A stretch of 64,000 nt of DNA from Enterococcus columbae DSM 7374 = ATCC 51263 (GCF_000406925.1 NZ_KE136349.1:72446-136445); one strand, 5' to 3'; positions 51,695 to 62,386 are shown, counted from the first letter of the stretch. Numbers and translations are program-made. The notes: generated by a model not told the origin, from the sequence alone.

Positions 51695-52504
51695 TTATTT
51701 TGGTGTGACATCTTGGCCAAACCATTTTTCTGAGATTTCTTTGAATTGACCATTTTCTTGTAATTTTTTAAACCCAGCATTGATTTGTTTTGCTAATTTT
51801 TCATCATCCTTGCGCACACCTACTGAGAAATCTTCGCTATCAAATGGTAATTCAATGATCGTATAATCAGCTAACTTATCTGCTTTAGTTAAATAGTATT
51901 CCGCATACACTTTATCAATCAATAAGCCATCAATCCGTTTGCTTTCAAGGTCGATAAAGGCTTCATTAAAGCTAGCATAAAGGGTTGCATCGCCATCTTT
52001 AACAATATCCTTTAACACCTCTGGCTGCTTAGTAAAAGTATCATAACCAGAGGAACCTTCTTGTGCACCTAAAACCTTGCCTTTCATTTGGCTAGCTTTT
52101 TCAATCCCGCTACTTTTTGGCACAACCAATACTTGCGTGTTTTTCATATAAGTATCAGTAAAAGTAACCTTCTTTTGACGTTGGGGAGTGATACTATACC
52201 CATTCCAAATCATATCAATTGTGCCATTTTTTAATTCTGTTTCCTTCATTGACCAATCAATTGGTTGGAATTTTACTTTTTGATTGGTTAACTTAAAAAC
52301 AGCCTTCGCTAAGTCAACGTCAAAGCCGACAATCTTGCCATCATCATCTTTAAAGCCCATCGGTACAAAGGTATCATCTAAACCGACAACGACTTCTTTT
52401 TTATCTGCACCTGATTTGGTACTATTTTCTTTTTGTTGATTAGAACAAGCGCCTAATACTAAACCTAAAGCAACCACTGTTAATAAACCAAATAATTTTT
52501 TCAT
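51695..52504 (-). CDS. Amino-acid ABC transporter substrate-binding lipoprotein
   Basis: A 269-residue SBP_bac_3 protein with the lipobox VLGACSNQQ. Characteristic blocks are VVGLDDTFVPMGFKDDDGKI, IVGFDVDLAKAVF and MIWNGYSITPQRQKKVTFT. It binds a polar amino acid; the T-box of the operon carries a CAC specifier, pointing to histidine. It is the last gene of the three-gene operon. Confidence 0.9.
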   Translation of the reverse strand: MKKLFGLLTVVALGLVLGACSNQQKENSTKSGADKKEVVVGLDDTFVPMGFKDDDGKIVGFDVDLAKAVFKLTNQKVKFQPIDWSMKETELKNGTIDMIWNGYSITPQRQKKVTFTDTYMKNTQVLVVPKSSGIEKASQMKGKVLGAQEGSSGYDTFTKQPEVLKDIVKDGDATLYASFNEAFIDLESKRIDGLLIDKVYAEYYLTKADKLADYTIIELPFDSEDFSVGVRKDDEKLAKQINAGFKKLQENGQFKEISEKWFGQDVTPK

Positions 52505-52529
52505 ATGTTTTCTCCTTTATTGTTTTATT

Positions 52530-53165
52530 TTATTCTACCGGGGTAACCTGATAGAGTTGATCGGCAATTCTTTTAGCAAAATCTAAATCATGCGTCACCA
52601 CTATCTGGGTCATGCCCGCTTGTTTCATTTCTAAAATTAAATCAGCTACCTGTTGGCTTAACCCTGGATCAAGCGCACTGGTTGGCTCGTCATAGGCCAA
52701 AACCTTTGGATTCATCGCCATCGCTCGAGCAATCGCTACCCGTTGTTTTTGCCCACCAGATAATTGATAAGGATAATGATTTAACAAATTCGCTAAACCT
52801 AACCGTTGCGCTAGCTCCTCAGCATTCTTAGTATAGACTGCTTTGTCCTGTTTTAAGGATAATTTAGGCGCTAAGGTAATATTTTCAAAAACATTTAAAT
52901 GTGGAAATAACTGAAAATCCTGAAACACCACACCCACGACTTGCTCCTGTTCTTTCAAGTTCGTAGGATCAAAGGGCTGTCCTGATAATAAAACCTCTCC
53001 ACTATCAATGCTTTCTAAGCCAGCAAGCATTCTTAAAATCGTCGTTTTTCCCCCACCAGAAGGACCAACAATACAAAGAATACTTCCTTGTTCAATCTGT
53101 AAATCTAAATCAGTGATAATCTTACGTGAACCAAATGATTTGTTGATTTTTCGTAGCTCTAACAT
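52530..53165 (-). CDS. Amino-acid ABC transporter ATP-binding protein
   Basis: A 211-residue ATPase with Walker A GPSGGGKTTI, signature YQLSGGQKQRVAIARAM and Walker B VLAYDEPTSALDP, of the GlnQ/HisP type. It is shorter than the usual 240 residues because the C-terminal extension is missing. It sits between permease and binding protein. Confidence 0.94.
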   Translation of the reverse strand: MLELRKINKSFGSRKIITDLDLQIEQGSILCIVGPSGGGKTTILRMLAGLESIDSGEVLLSGQPFDPTNLKEQEQVVGVVFQDFQLFPHLNVFENITLAPKLSLKQDKAVYTKNAEELAQRLGLANLLNHYPYQLSGGQKQRVAIARAMAMNPKVLAYDEPTSALDPGLSQQVADLILEMKQAGMTQIVVTHDLDFAKRIADQLYQVTPVE

Positions 53166-53175
53166 GTTTTTCCTC

Positions 53176-53817
53176 CTAACGATAGTAATTCAAACGACCC
53201 TCAAAGAATTTCAATAGCAAGGTCACAATAGCGGTCATTGCCAAATAGATAATCGCCACGCCAACTAAGGGTAGTAGCGTCGATTCTCTTTCCATAGCAA
53301 TCTTACCAATCCGCATAACATCAGACAATCCTAGAATATAGACTAAGGAAGTATCCTTAACCAAATTAATAATTTCATTACCAACAGATGGTAAGGTAAT
53401 CTTGGTCACCTGTGGAATAATGATTTTACTAATCGTTTGCCAAGGGCTTAAATGTAACACTTGAGCTGCTTCATATTGGCCCTTAGGAATGGATTGAATC
53501 CCTCCTCGGAAAATTTCAGCATAATAAGCCGCATAGTTCAAAATAAAGGCGATTAAAGCTGCTTCAAAACGATCAAAGACAATCCCAATATAAGGTAAGC
53601 CATAAAAGACCAAGATTAATTGTAATAATAAAGGTGTTCCCCGCATTAACCAAACATAAAATTGGACTATCAATTTTAATGGAGCGATACGACTCATTAG
53701 GATAAAAGCGAGAATGATCCCTAAAGGAATTGAGCCTAAAATAGTTAAACCAAATAATGACAAGGTTGTTTGTGCACCGGCTAAAATCTGTGGAAATGTA
53801 TCAATAATTACTTGCAA
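53176..53817 (-). CDS. Amino-acid ABC transporter permease
   Basis: A 213-residue HisM/GlnP-type permease with five helices. The N-terminal polar-amino-acid motif GAQTTLSLFGLTILGSIPLG and the EAA loop EAAQVLHLSPWQTISKIIIPQ are present. It is the first gene of the operon and is preceded by the T-box leader and a GGAGG site. Confidence 0.94.
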   Translation of the reverse strand: MQVIIDTFPQILAGAQTTLSLFGLTILGSIPLGIILAFILMSRIAPLKLIVQFYVWLMRGTPLLLQLILVFYGLPYIGIVFDRFEAALIAFILNYAAYYAEIFRGGIQSIPKGQYEAAQVLHLSPWQTISKIIIPQVTKITLPSVGNEIINLVKDTSLVYILGLSDVMRIGKIAMERESTLLPLVGVAIIYLAMTAIVTLLLKFFEGRLNYYR

Positions 53818-53840
53818 AATAAATCCTCCTTTTTTCTATT

Positions 53841-53950
53841 AAAAAAGCCCCTAAAGCACTTGGCTTTAGAGGACGTAGCTACGTGGTTCCACCTCAAGTT
53901 CATCTTTCTCTCACAAGAAAAACCTCAATTAGTCAAGAACTCAGCCTAGA
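53841..53950 (-). ncRNA. Second T-box antiterminator/terminator module without stem I
   Basis: A second copy of the 3' half of the T-box: a conserved GAGGTGGAACCACGT (53895-53881), and the terminator CCTCTAAAGC / GCTTTAGGGG with a T-run (to 53841). The T-box sequences of the two modules are exactly 120 bases apart. Bases upstream (TTGACTAATTGAGG) align with the first module's linker, but no specifier stem I lies between the two. Confidence 0.85.
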
Positions 53951-53954
53951 AAAA

Positions 53955-54218
53955 ACCAATAAAAAAGCCCTCTAATCACTCAGGATTAAAGGACGTATCA
54001 ACGTGGTTCCACCTTTTATTCATAATTACCTCACAGTAATTATCTTAGCTAGTCAACTTGACTAAAGCGATAACGGGCATACCCGGATTTTCCTACTAAT
54101 CACTTCAGAAAATCAACTCCAAGATGTGTTTCACCTTATCCTTTTATCTCTTCACACCAACCAGAGACTCTCTTAAAAAATGAGTAAAGCTACTTTTCTT
54201 TTCAGCGTTTTTTAATGT
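53955..54218 (-). ncRNA. T-box riboswitch, probably histidine-specific
   Basis: On the minus strand stem I holds AGAGAGTCTCTGGTTGGTGTGAA, the AG bulge and GGUG distal loop typical of T-boxes. The descending strand has GAAACACATCTTGG, with CAC (54128-54126) as likely specifier. The T-box proper is AAGGTGGAACCACGT (54015-54001). The terminator is CCTTTAATC / GATTAGAGG plus T-run (53994-53961). Uncharged tRNA binding allows read-through to the amino-acid transporter. The histidine call rests on the specifier position read by eye. Confidence 0.85.
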
Positions 54219-54225
54219 TGGTCTA

Positions 54226-54254
54226 AATTTATCAGAATTATTTTCGCTTGTCAA
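54226..54254 (-). promoter_or_regulatory. Promoter of the T-box/amino-acid transporter operon
   Basis: Minus strand TTGACA (54254-54249), 17-base spacer, TAAATT (54231-54226), a near-consensus promoter. Confidence 0.85.
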
Positions 54255-54264
54255 TAAGAAAAAT

Positions 54265-55146
54265 TCACTTTTTTAATTGTAAAACTAAGTAAGCGAGCAA
54301 TAAGCTATCTAATTCTTTCAAATTCAAATTATTTTTTTGTTGAAATTTTTCCAACTTATATAACAAAGTATTGCGATGCATGAATAATTCCTTTGCCGTT
54401 GAAGAAATATTGCCTTGATTGTTCCAAAGAGTTAAAATCAATAATTCCCATTCTTGATTATCAAACCAAGTAGCAGCTAACAATTCAAATAAATAGCTAT
54501 TACTCAAATTTTGATAACAGGCAACATAGATAGCAGCCATGCTCAAATCATAGCATTTTTTCTGCTTTTGTTCTTTCTTTAGTCCTGAAAATAATTGCTG
54601 TTCTTGAGAAAAAATCTGTTGAAAATCCGCTTCACCTATACAGAAGGTGCCTACATATAGCTGCGTATAAATGGAAAAATCATCATCCAAAGCGTTGAAA
54701 ATCCCCTCAATTTCATCTAGCGTAAAACACAATTCCTCCTGCTGTTCTACTAAAATCGCCTGATGCGGATTTAAAAAGAGTACCTCCACAATCGAAGGCC
54801 AAATGGCTTGAATGGCTTCTTGCCATTGTCGATAATTCAACTGCTGGATTTGCCGAAAATCAACTTGGATTAAACGAAAATGACGTTCTTTTAACGTTGG
54901 TGCAAGCACCTTGCCTTGAAACAAGGTAAAATACCAAGGTTTCTTTTGATTTTCTATAAAAAATGAATCCAATTGAAAAATGGATTGTAGCAGTTGTATT
55001 TCAGAGGGACTCAACTCTTTTTCGGCAATGCAAAAATACTGCTGTTGATAAGGTAAGCACAGCATACCTTTTTGTTCAAGATAATCTGGACTAAAATAGC
55101 CATTCGGATAGATTTTCGCTAAATCAAGTGGTTCTGGCAAAATCAT
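54265..55146 (-). CDS. PucR/CdaR-type transcriptional regulator
   Basis: A 293-residue protein with a C-terminal helix-turn-helix of the PucR family (LWNNQGNISSTAKELFMHRN, then LYKLEKFQQ). The N-terminal two-thirds shows no recognised sensor domain. The ATG at 55146 suits AAGGA ten bases upstream better than the ATG at 55155. It is divergent from msmK and may control it, but no evidence beyond adjacency was seen. Confidence 0.8.
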   Translation of the reverse strand: MILPEPLDLAKIYPNGYFSPDYLEQKGMLCLPYQQQYFCIAEKELSPSEIQLLQSIFQLDSFFIENQKKPWYFTLFQGKVLAPTLKERHFRLIQVDFRQIQQLNYRQWQEAIQAIWPSIVEVLFLNPHQAILVEQQEELCFTLDEIEGIFNALDDDFSIYTQLYVGTFCIGEADFQQIFSQEQQLFSGLKKEQKQKKCYDLSMAAIYVACYQNLSNSYLFELLAATWFDNQEWELLILTLWNNQGNISSTAKELFMHRNTLLYKLEKFQQKNNLNLKELDSLLLAYLVLQLKK

Positions 55147-55274
55147 CAGCCTCATTTCCTTTTGATACAATTATTTTACAAAAAATCAGACAGATTACCA
55201 AGTCTTAGCTTAAAACGAATGTTAGTTTAGACAACTTGCACAATAAAGCGCTTCATTCTTTGTACAATCTTCCA

Positions 55275-55304
55275 TTGTCTTTGTAAATCGCTTTCAACTA
55301 TACT
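55275..55304 (+). promoter_or_regulatory. msmK promoter with a cre-like box
   Basis: TTGTCT (55275-55280), 18-base spacer, TATACT (55299-55304). The spacer TTGTAAATCGCTTTCAAC resembles a CcpA cre site (TGWAANCGNTNWCA) with one extra base. Catabolite repression of the sugar ATPase is plausible. Confidence 0.5.
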
Positions 55305-55339
55305 GTAGATGTCAAATAAATGAAAAGAGGTTACAAATT

Positions 55340-56443
55340 ATGGTAGAAATGGCTTTAAGACATGTATATAAAAAATATGATAACTCAGAAAAATATTCAG
55401 TAACTGACTTTAATTTAGAGATTGCTGATCGTGAGTTTATCGTTTTCGTTGGTCCTTCTGGTTGTGGTAAATCAACAACTTTACGAATGATTGCCGGACT
55501 TGAAGATATTTCAGAAGGTGAATTGATTATTGGCGATAAAGTAATGAATGATGTTGCACCAAAAGATCGTGATATCGCCATGGTATTCCAAAACTACGCA
55601 TTATATCCACATATGACCGTATTTGATAATATGGCCTTTGGATTAAAATTAAGAAAATACGACAAAGCCGAAATCAAAGAGCGTGTAGAAAACGCAGCTA
55701 AAATTCTAGGCTTAAGTGAATATCTTGATCGTAAGCCAGCCGCTCTTTCTGGTGGTCAAAGACAACGGGTTGCCTTAGGTCGTGCGATTGTCCGTGACGC
55801 AAAAGTCTTCTTAATGGACGAACCTTTATCAAACTTAGATGCGAAATTACGGGTTGCCATGCGTGCAGAAATTGCGAAATTACACCAACGTTTAAATACC
55901 ACAACGATTTACGTTACCCACGACCAAACAGAAGCGATGACAATGGCCGATCGTATCGTAATTATGAAGGATGGAATTATCCAACAAATTGGTTCACCAA
56001 AAGAAGTGTATGACACACCAAACAATGTTTTCGTAGCCGGCTTTATTGGTTCACCAGCCATGAACTTCTTTAAAGTAGTGTTAAATAATGGTTATATTAC
56101 TAATTCAGCTGGACTTAAAGTTAAATTACCAGAAGGTCGCAACAAAATCTTAGTGGAAAAAGGCTATGAAGGTAAAGAGGTTATTTTCGGTATTCGTCCA
56201 GAAGACATTCACAGCGAACGTGTGGTTTTAGAAGCTACCCCTGATGCTTGCATTAAATCAACGGTTGTCGTATCTGAATTATTAGGTGCAGAAACCATGC
56301 TTTATACTAAAATTGGTGATACAGAATTCGTTTCACGTGTAGATGCTCGCGATTATCATAAACCAGGTGAAGAGGTTGAATTAGCCTTTAACCTAAATAA
56401 AGCCCACTTCTTTGATACCACCACTGAAGAAGTCATCCATTAA
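55340..56443 (+). CDS. msmK: Multi-sugar ABC transporter ATPase MsmK/UgpC type
   Basis: A 367-residue ABC ATPase with Walker A GPSGCGKSTTLR, signature ALSGGQRQRVALGRAIV and Walker B VFLMDEPLSNLDAKLR, and a C-terminal TOBE-like regulatory domain (GIRPEDIHSERVVLEA). Such ATPases energise several carbohydrate importers in streptococci and enterococci and are often encoded alone, as here. Confidence 0.95.
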   Translation: MVEMALRHVYKKYDNSEKYSVTDFNLEIADREFIVFVGPSGCGKSTTLRMIAGLEDISEGELIIGDKVMNDVAPKDRDIAMVFQNYALYPHMTVFDNMAFGLKLRKYDKAEIKERVENAAKILGLSEYLDRKPAALSGGQRQRVALGRAIVRDAKVFLMDEPLSNLDAKLRVAMRAEIAKLHQRLNTTTIYVTHDQTEAMTMADRIVIMKDGIIQQIGSPKEVYDTPNNVFVAGFIGSPAMNFFKVVLNNGYITNSAGLKVKLPEGRNKILVEKGYEGKEVIFGIRPEDIHSERVVLEATPDACIKSTVVVSELLGAETMLYTKIGDTEFVSRVDARDYHKPGEEVELAFNLNKAHFFDTTTEEVIH

Positions 56444-56497
56444 TTCGTTTGCTCAAGGTTCCCCCCTTTTTAATTAACTTTTTGGCTTAGCCAAAGA

Positions 56498-56541
56498 AAA
56501 GTCTCTTACTAATCTCGATTGACTAGTAAGAGACTTTTTTT
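56498..56541. terminator. Bidirectional terminator between msmK and topB
   Basis: Stem aaaagtctcttacta / tagtaagagactttt with a short loop and T-runs on both sides. Confidence 0.88.
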
Positions 56542-58627
56542 ACTCTTGAGAATCCATCATTGCCTTTAAGGCTAGAGCTAATGGACTTTCCATTTCGCTA
56601 TTTTCTTGACTATATTTTTTTAATAACCGTTTTTCTTCATGTTTGGTCATTTTTTGCTTTCGTTCAGTCTTGGTAGGCATTTTTTCAGTCGTGCCATCAT
56701 ATTTACAGCGATAATAAGCGCCGTTTTGACCTTCAATAATTTCCATTTTTTTATGACATTGTGGGCAACGATGATTGGAAAGCTTGGGCTCTTTTCGCCG
56801 TGAATAATGACAATTTTCACCAGTGCAGACTAAGCGCTTGCCATCTCGCCCATTTTTTTCTTTTAAAAGTGAACCACATTCTGGACACCGTTTTTGAGTG
56901 AGGGCAAAGTCTTGGTACTTTTGTTCACTTTGTTTGATTTCTTCAACTAAGCGTCTAGTATCCTTTTCAATTTGTTGAATAAAAGGCTGCATCTTCGCTT
57001 TCGCCTGCGCAATTTTTTCTAATTCCCTTTCCCATTTTTCAGTTAACTCTGGACTAACTAAAGAAGGGGTTACTAAGGATAATAATTGGCGACCTTTAGG
57101 CGTAACCACTAAAGTATTGCCTTTTCTTTCCATCAAGTCACTATGCACTAATTTTTCGATAATTTCTGCTCGCGTTGCTGGAGTTCCTAGGCTATGTTTT
57201 TCCATTTTGGCCAGTAAGCTCCCCTCATTTAAAGGTCTTGGTGGGGTAGTTAGCTGTTTAACTAATTCAAAACGACCTTTTAATTTTTGGCCTTGAGCTA
57301 GCGTTAAAGGCTGACTCGTTGTCTTTATTTCTTCATTAAAATGTTTGAAGCCTACTTCCAATATTTGTTTATTTTGATAGCGAAACTCACTATCAGCAAT
57401 CTGCAAGTGAATCGTTTGTACTTTCTCTTTGTAATTAGGAGCAAACAGCATCAAGAAACGTTTAGCAATTAATTGATAAATTCTTGCTTCGTCGCTGGAT
57501 AGTTTCGCATAATTTGGCTGCTGCTCTGTTGGGATTAATGCGTGGTGATCTGACACCTTGGCATTATTAAAGACCTTGGTTTGCACCACCTTGCCGCCAG
57601 ATTTCAGATAGTTCTTGACCTCAGGAGCAAAATCTCTAAGTGCTTGCAAGCGTTCAAACATGGTTTGTTGCATATCGGTCGTTAGATATTTACTATCTGT
57701 TCGCGGATAAGTCACAATTTTATGTGTTTCATATAAGCTTTGAACGAGTGATAGCGTCTTTTTAGCTGAGTAACCAAACAGATGATTGGCCTCGCGCTGT
57801 AATTCGGTCAAATCATAAGGGAAAGGCGCTGCTTGTTGTTTGATGGTTTCTTCGACCTTACTAACCACCGCTGTATGCTTGGTTAATTGTTCGATAAAGT
57901 CTTGAGCCTTTTCTAAACTATCTAAGGCCTGTACTTGTTTGGTGACAAACTGGAAGCTAGCTTGTTGGGTAACGAAATTCACTTGATAATAATGTTTTGC
58001 TACAAAGCACTCAATCGCCTGCTCTTGCTTACGAACTAAGGCCAAAGTAGGTGTTTGAACCCGACCAGCACTAAGATTATCTTGATATTTAACGGTAAGC
58101 GCTCGCGTTACATTTAAGCCAATTAACCAATCAGCTTGAGCTCTAGCTAGAGCGGAATAATATAGGGAATCATATTGACTAGATGGTTTTAGATGTAAAA
58201 AGCCTTCTTTAATCGCACGATCGGTTTGTGAAGAAATCCAAAGCCGTTTGACTGGTTTATCAAATTGAATCCATTGTAAAATCCAACGAGCCACTAATTC
58301 GCCTTCACGTCCAGCGTCAGTTGCGATTACGGCTTCTTTAATATCTTTACGTTTCGCTAACTGTGCGATAGCTTTTAATTGATGAGTAGTTTTAGGTAAG
58401 GGTTTAATCCCCATTTTTTTAGGAATCATCGGCAATGTTTCCATTTGCCATTTTTGCCAATCTTTATTTAAATCTTCTGGCATTTTCAATGAAAGTAGAT
58501 GGCCTAAAGCCCAAGTAATAACTACTTGGCTACCTTCATAATAAGTTTTATGTTTTTGATTAGCCTTTAGTACGCGACTGAGATCTTTGGCAACACTTGG
58601 CTTTTCCGCAATGATTAGTTGTTTCAT
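56540..58627 (-). CDS. topB: DNA topoisomerase III
   Basis: A type IA topoisomerase of 695 residues. The toprim domain starts QLIIAEKPSVAKDLSRVL with the acidic ATDAGREGELVARW; the active-site tyrosine is in KIVTYPRTDSKYL. The C-terminal zinc ribbons are CPECGSLL and CPQCHKKM. The ATG at 58627 is preferred because GAAAGGAC lies just upstream. It overlaps the end of the preceding DUF1033 gene by 68 bases. Confidence 0.96.
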   Translation of the reverse strand: MKQLIIAEKPSVAKDLSRVLKANQKHKTYYEGSQVVITWALGHLLSLKMPEDLNKDWQKWQMETLPMIPKKMGIKPLPKTTHQLKAIAQLAKRKDIKEAVIATDAGREGELVARWILQWIQFDKPVKRLWISSQTDRAIKEGFLHLKPSSQYDSLYYSALARAQADWLIGLNVTRALTVKYQDNLSAGRVQTPTLALVRKQEQAIECFVAKHYYQVNFVTQQASFQFVTKQVQALDSLEKAQDFIEQLTKHTAVVSKVEETIKQQAAPFPYDLTELQREANHLFGYSAKKTLSLVQSLYETHKIVTYPRTDSKYLTTDMQQTMFERLQALRDFAPEVKNYLKSGGKVVQTKVFNNAKVSDHHALIPTEQQPNYAKLSSDEARIYQLIAKRFLMLFAPNYKEKVQTIHLQIADSEFRYQNKQILEVGFKHFNEEIKTTSQPLTLAQGQKLKGRFELVKQLTTPPRPLNEGSLLAKMEKHSLGTPATRAEIIEKLVHSDLMERKGNTLVVTPKGRQLLSLVTPSLVSPELTEKWERELEKIAQAKAKMQPFIQQIEKDTRRLVEEIKQSEQKYQDFALTQKRCPECGSLLKEKNGRDGKRLVCTGENCHYSRRKEPKLSNHRCPQCHKKMEIIEGQNGAYYRCKYDGTTEKMPTKTERKQKMTKHEEKRLLKKYSQENSEMESPLALALKAMMDSQE

Positions 58628-58937
58628 AAAATGTCCTTTCACTTTTTTCAGTGATTGGTTGATAATCTTTTAAAATAGCGAGGCCTTTATATTGCTGTAA
58701 ATCTTCATCACATTCCTCACAAAAGCGCAGATCTTCTTCATCCCAAAAAGCACAAAGATAATTCGCATATCCTTTAAAACATGGATATTCTGCATGGAAT
58801 TGAAACCATAATTGTTCATAAGCTAGCTTGGCTTCATTAAAAGTGGCAAATAGCTGCTCCTTTTCAATATCAGCTTGCCAATCTTCAAAAAACCACCATG
58901 GCTCATTATCTCCATACATCACGATAACCTGATACAT
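58560..58937 (-). CDS. DUF1033 family protein
   Basis: A 125-residue cytoplasmic protein beginning MYQVIVMYGDNEPWWFFEDW, the family hallmark. Its aromatic-rich middle (GYANYLCAFWDEEDLRFCEE) is also typical. The ATG at 58937 matches homologues; a GTG nine bases upstream is possible. Its C-terminal 22 codons overlap topB in another frame. The function is not known. Confidence 0.85.
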   Translation of the reverse strand: MYQVIVMYGDNEPWWFFEDWQADIEKEQLFATFNEAKLAYEQLWFQFHAEYPCFKGYANYLCAFWDEEDLRFCEECDEDLQQYKGLAILKDYQPITEKSERTFYETTNHCGKAKCCQRSQSRTKG

Positions 58938-59040
58938 TGTTTTCACCGACCTTTTTTTGATAACTCTATACTATTGACTTTTAAAAAATCTTGCAAATAA
59001 TTTACTTGTGAAAAGTTATCTTATCTAATTAAGGAAATGA

Positions 59041-59085
59041 AAAACGGTTGGGTAAAGACTTTACCCAACCATCAGACTTTTTGGT
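59041..59085 (-). terminator. Terminator of mnmA
   Basis: Stem ggttgggtaaag / ctttacccaacc with almost no loop; the minus strand continues GTTTTTC. It lies about 80 bases after the mnmA stop. Confidence 0.75.
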
Positions 59086-59160
59086 TATTGGTGAGTGTTT
59101 TTTTATCAACAATATTCGCTTAAAGGCTTTGTTTTAAAACCAATCACTTTTTCTATTTAT

Positions 59161-60300
<1,140 letters not shown>

Positions 60301-60576
60301 TTATAGATTCTGAAATCTACTACGATTGAAGGTCGCATTATTTTCAGTACGTTCTATTTTACATTAGAATGGCTTTTTTTGCATGAATTTTTGTTAAAAC
60401 TACTGAAAATTTTAACATAATTCAGGCAGAAGTCGACCATCCTCTATAGGTGGGTGATGAATGCCATTCGGTATGAGGGTTACTGTTGGTAACTCGAAGA
60501 CCGACAATACAGTATATTGTCTTTTTATTTTGTTCTATGTTATAATCAGTATATATTAGAAATGAGTTGATATAAA

Positions 60577-60981
60577 ATGGAATTAGATACAAATAACCAT
60601 TCAGTCTTCCTTCTTTATTACCATCTTATTTTAGTAACGAAATACCGTAGACAAGTGATTGATGATGACATATCTGATTATGCTAAAGCTACTTTTGAAA
60701 GAATTTCAGAATCGTATCACATTACTTTAGTGGAGTGGAATCATGATAAAGACCACGTTCATATTATGTTCAAAGCTCATCCTAAAACAGAATTGACAAA
60801 ATTCATCAACGCCTATAAAAGCGCTAGTTCAAGATTGATAAAACGTGATTTTCCAAGAGTCAAACAGTTTCTTTGGAAAGAAATGTTTTGGTCTAAAAGT
60901 TTTTGTCTGTTGACGACTGGTGGAGCACCAATTGATGTGATAAAGAAATACATCCAAAATCAAGGAAACAATCATAAATAG
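60577..60981 (+). CDS. tnpA: IS200/IS605-family Y1 transposase TnpA
   Basis: A 134-residue HUH single-strand transposase. The HUH pair is HVH in KDHVHIMFK (H60, H62) and the catalytic tyrosine is in VIKKYIQNQ (Y125). Length and motif spacing are normal. It cuts and rejoins single-stranded ends during replication. It is followed seven bases later by tnpB. Confidence 0.95.
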   Translation: MELDTNNHSVFLLYYHLILVTKYRRQVIDDDISDYAKATFERISESYHITLVEWNHDKDHVHIMFKAHPKTELTKFINAYKSASSRLIKRDFPRVKQFLWKEMFWSKSFCLLTTGGAPIDVIKKYIQNQGNNHK

Positions 60982-60988
60982 AAAGCAG

Positions 60989-62140
60989 GTGAACTTTGTG
61001 GAACGACTAAAAGCGTACAAATTCAGAATCTATCCAACAGAGGAACAAGAAATCTTCTTTGCCAAAACTTTCGGCTGCGTTCGTAAGGTCTACAATCTAA
61101 TGCTTAATGACCGAAAAAAAGCATATGAAGAAGTTAAAAATGATCCTTCTAAAAAAATGACTTTTCCAACACCGGCTAAATATAAGAAAGAATTTCCATT
61201 TCTGAAAGAAGTCGATAGCCTCGCTTTGGCCAATGCCCAACTTCATTTAGATAAAGCATACAAGAATTTTTTTCGGGATAAATCTGTTGGCTTTCCACGT
61301 TTCAAAAGTAAGAAAAATCCTGTTCAGAGTTATACAACGAATAATCAAAATGGTACAGTTGCTTTGATTGATAGTAAATTCATAAAAGTTCCTAAATTGA
61401 AATCATTAGTAAGGATTAAGCTTCATAGACAACCAAAAGGGATGATTAAATCTGCTACAATATCACGCCATTCTAGCGGTAAATACTATATTTCTTTGTT
61501 ATGTAAAGAAGAAATTAGCGAGTTACCTAAAACCAATTCTGCCATTGGTATTGACTTAGGTATTACAGACTTTGCGATTCTTTCAGATGGACAAAAAATT
61601 GATAATAATAAATTCACTTCAAAAATGGAGAAAAAGCTTAAACGTGAACAACGTAAACTGTCTAGGCGTGCATTATTAGCTAAAAAACGAGGTGTTAAAC
61701 TCTATGAGGCTCGAAACTATCAGAAACAAAGACAAAAAGTGGCACGTCTCTACGAAAAAGTAAAAAATCAACGTACTGATTTTCTGAATAAACTGAGTAC
61801 AGAAATTATCAAAAATCACGATATTATCTGTATTGAAGACTTAAACGTAAAAGGTATGTTGCGTAATCATAAATTAGCAAGAAGTATTTCTGATGTATCT
61901 TGGTCTAGCTTTGTGGCTAAGTTGCAATACAAAGCGGACTGGTATGGACGTGAAATCATCAAAGTGGATACGTGGTTTCCGTCTAGTCAGATTTGTTCAG
62001 AGTGCGGACATAAAGATGGCAAGAAATCGCTCGATATTCGAGAATGGACTTGCCCTATTTGTCATACTCATCATGACCGTGATATCAATGCTAGTATCAA
62101 TATATTGATTGAAGGTCTAAGAATACAAACTTCAGCTTAG
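60989..62140 (+). CDS. tnpB: RNA-guided nuclease TnpB
   Basis: A 383-residue, apparently active TnpB. RuvC-I is [12 protein letters not shown] (D189), RuvC-II is [10 protein letters not shown] (E283), the zinc ribbon has CSECG and CPIC (C336, C339, C355, C358), and RuvC-III is HHDRDINAS. It cuts the donor site after excision, guided by the RNA from the right end. GTG at 60989 or 60998 could be the start; AGCAGG lies upstream. It shares many blocks with the dead TnpB at 33260-34222. Confidence 0.95.
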   Translation: MNFVERLKAYKFRIYPTEEQEIFFAKTFGCVRKVYNLMLNDRKKAYEEVKNDPSKKMTFPTPAKYKKEFPFLKEVDSLALANAQLHLDKAYKNFFRDKSVGFPRFKSKKNPVQSYTTNNQNGTVALIDSKFIKVPKLKSLVRIKLHRQPKGMIKSATISRHSSGKYYISLLCKEEISELPKTNSAIGIDLGITDFAILSDGQKIDNNKFTSKMEKKLKREQRKLSRRALLAKKRGVKLYEARNYQKQRQKVARLYEKVKNQRTDFLNKLSTEIIKNHDIICIEDLNVKGMLRNHKLARSISDVSWSSFVAKLQYKADWYGREIIKVDTWFPSSQICSECGHKDGKKSLDIREWTCPICHTHHDRDINASINILIEGLRIQTSA

Positions 62141-62308
62141 GCACAATTAAAAAAACCGTAGGAACTACGGGGATAGCTTGGTAAATAAGAGAAACCGCTG
62201 TTAGTGAAGAAATAAGCTATCAAGTGTGCTCTATTCCCAAGAAGCTCCCACTTCAAGCGTTAAGAACCGTTAGGTTTAGCTAAGTGGAGAGTAGTTCACT
62301 TTTCCAAG
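62141..62308 (+). ncRNA. TnpB omegaRNA scaffold at the element right end
   Basis: After tnpB the sequence folds into several hairpins (ccgtagg-aactacgg; CTCCCACTT / AAGTGGAGAG at 62245-62296 with an internal gttaagaaccgtta) and ends GTAGTTCAC at about 62302. The following flanking bases, TTTTCCAAGATAAAAAAGC, would be the current guide. Confidence 0.7.
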
Positions 62309-62386
62309 ATAAAAAAGCAAGCACTACAGCTAGATTTTTTTTTATTGAACATTCGGATATTTATTTTTGTATTTTTTAACGAAAAT

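Larger units (their letters stand above)
60400..62315 (+). mobile_element. Intact IS200/IS605-family element (tnpA + tnpB)
   Basis: The element contains a Y1 transposase, a TnpB nuclease and structured ends. The left side (60400-60560) has hairpins gttaaaa / ttttaac and ggtaactcgaag. The right side (62141-62308) has hairpins and ends CTCCCACTT / AAGTGGAGAG-TAGTTCAC. Y1 elements lack terminal inverted repeats and target duplications, so the outer edges are approximate. Both genes are full length, so it may be active. Confidence 0.85.
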
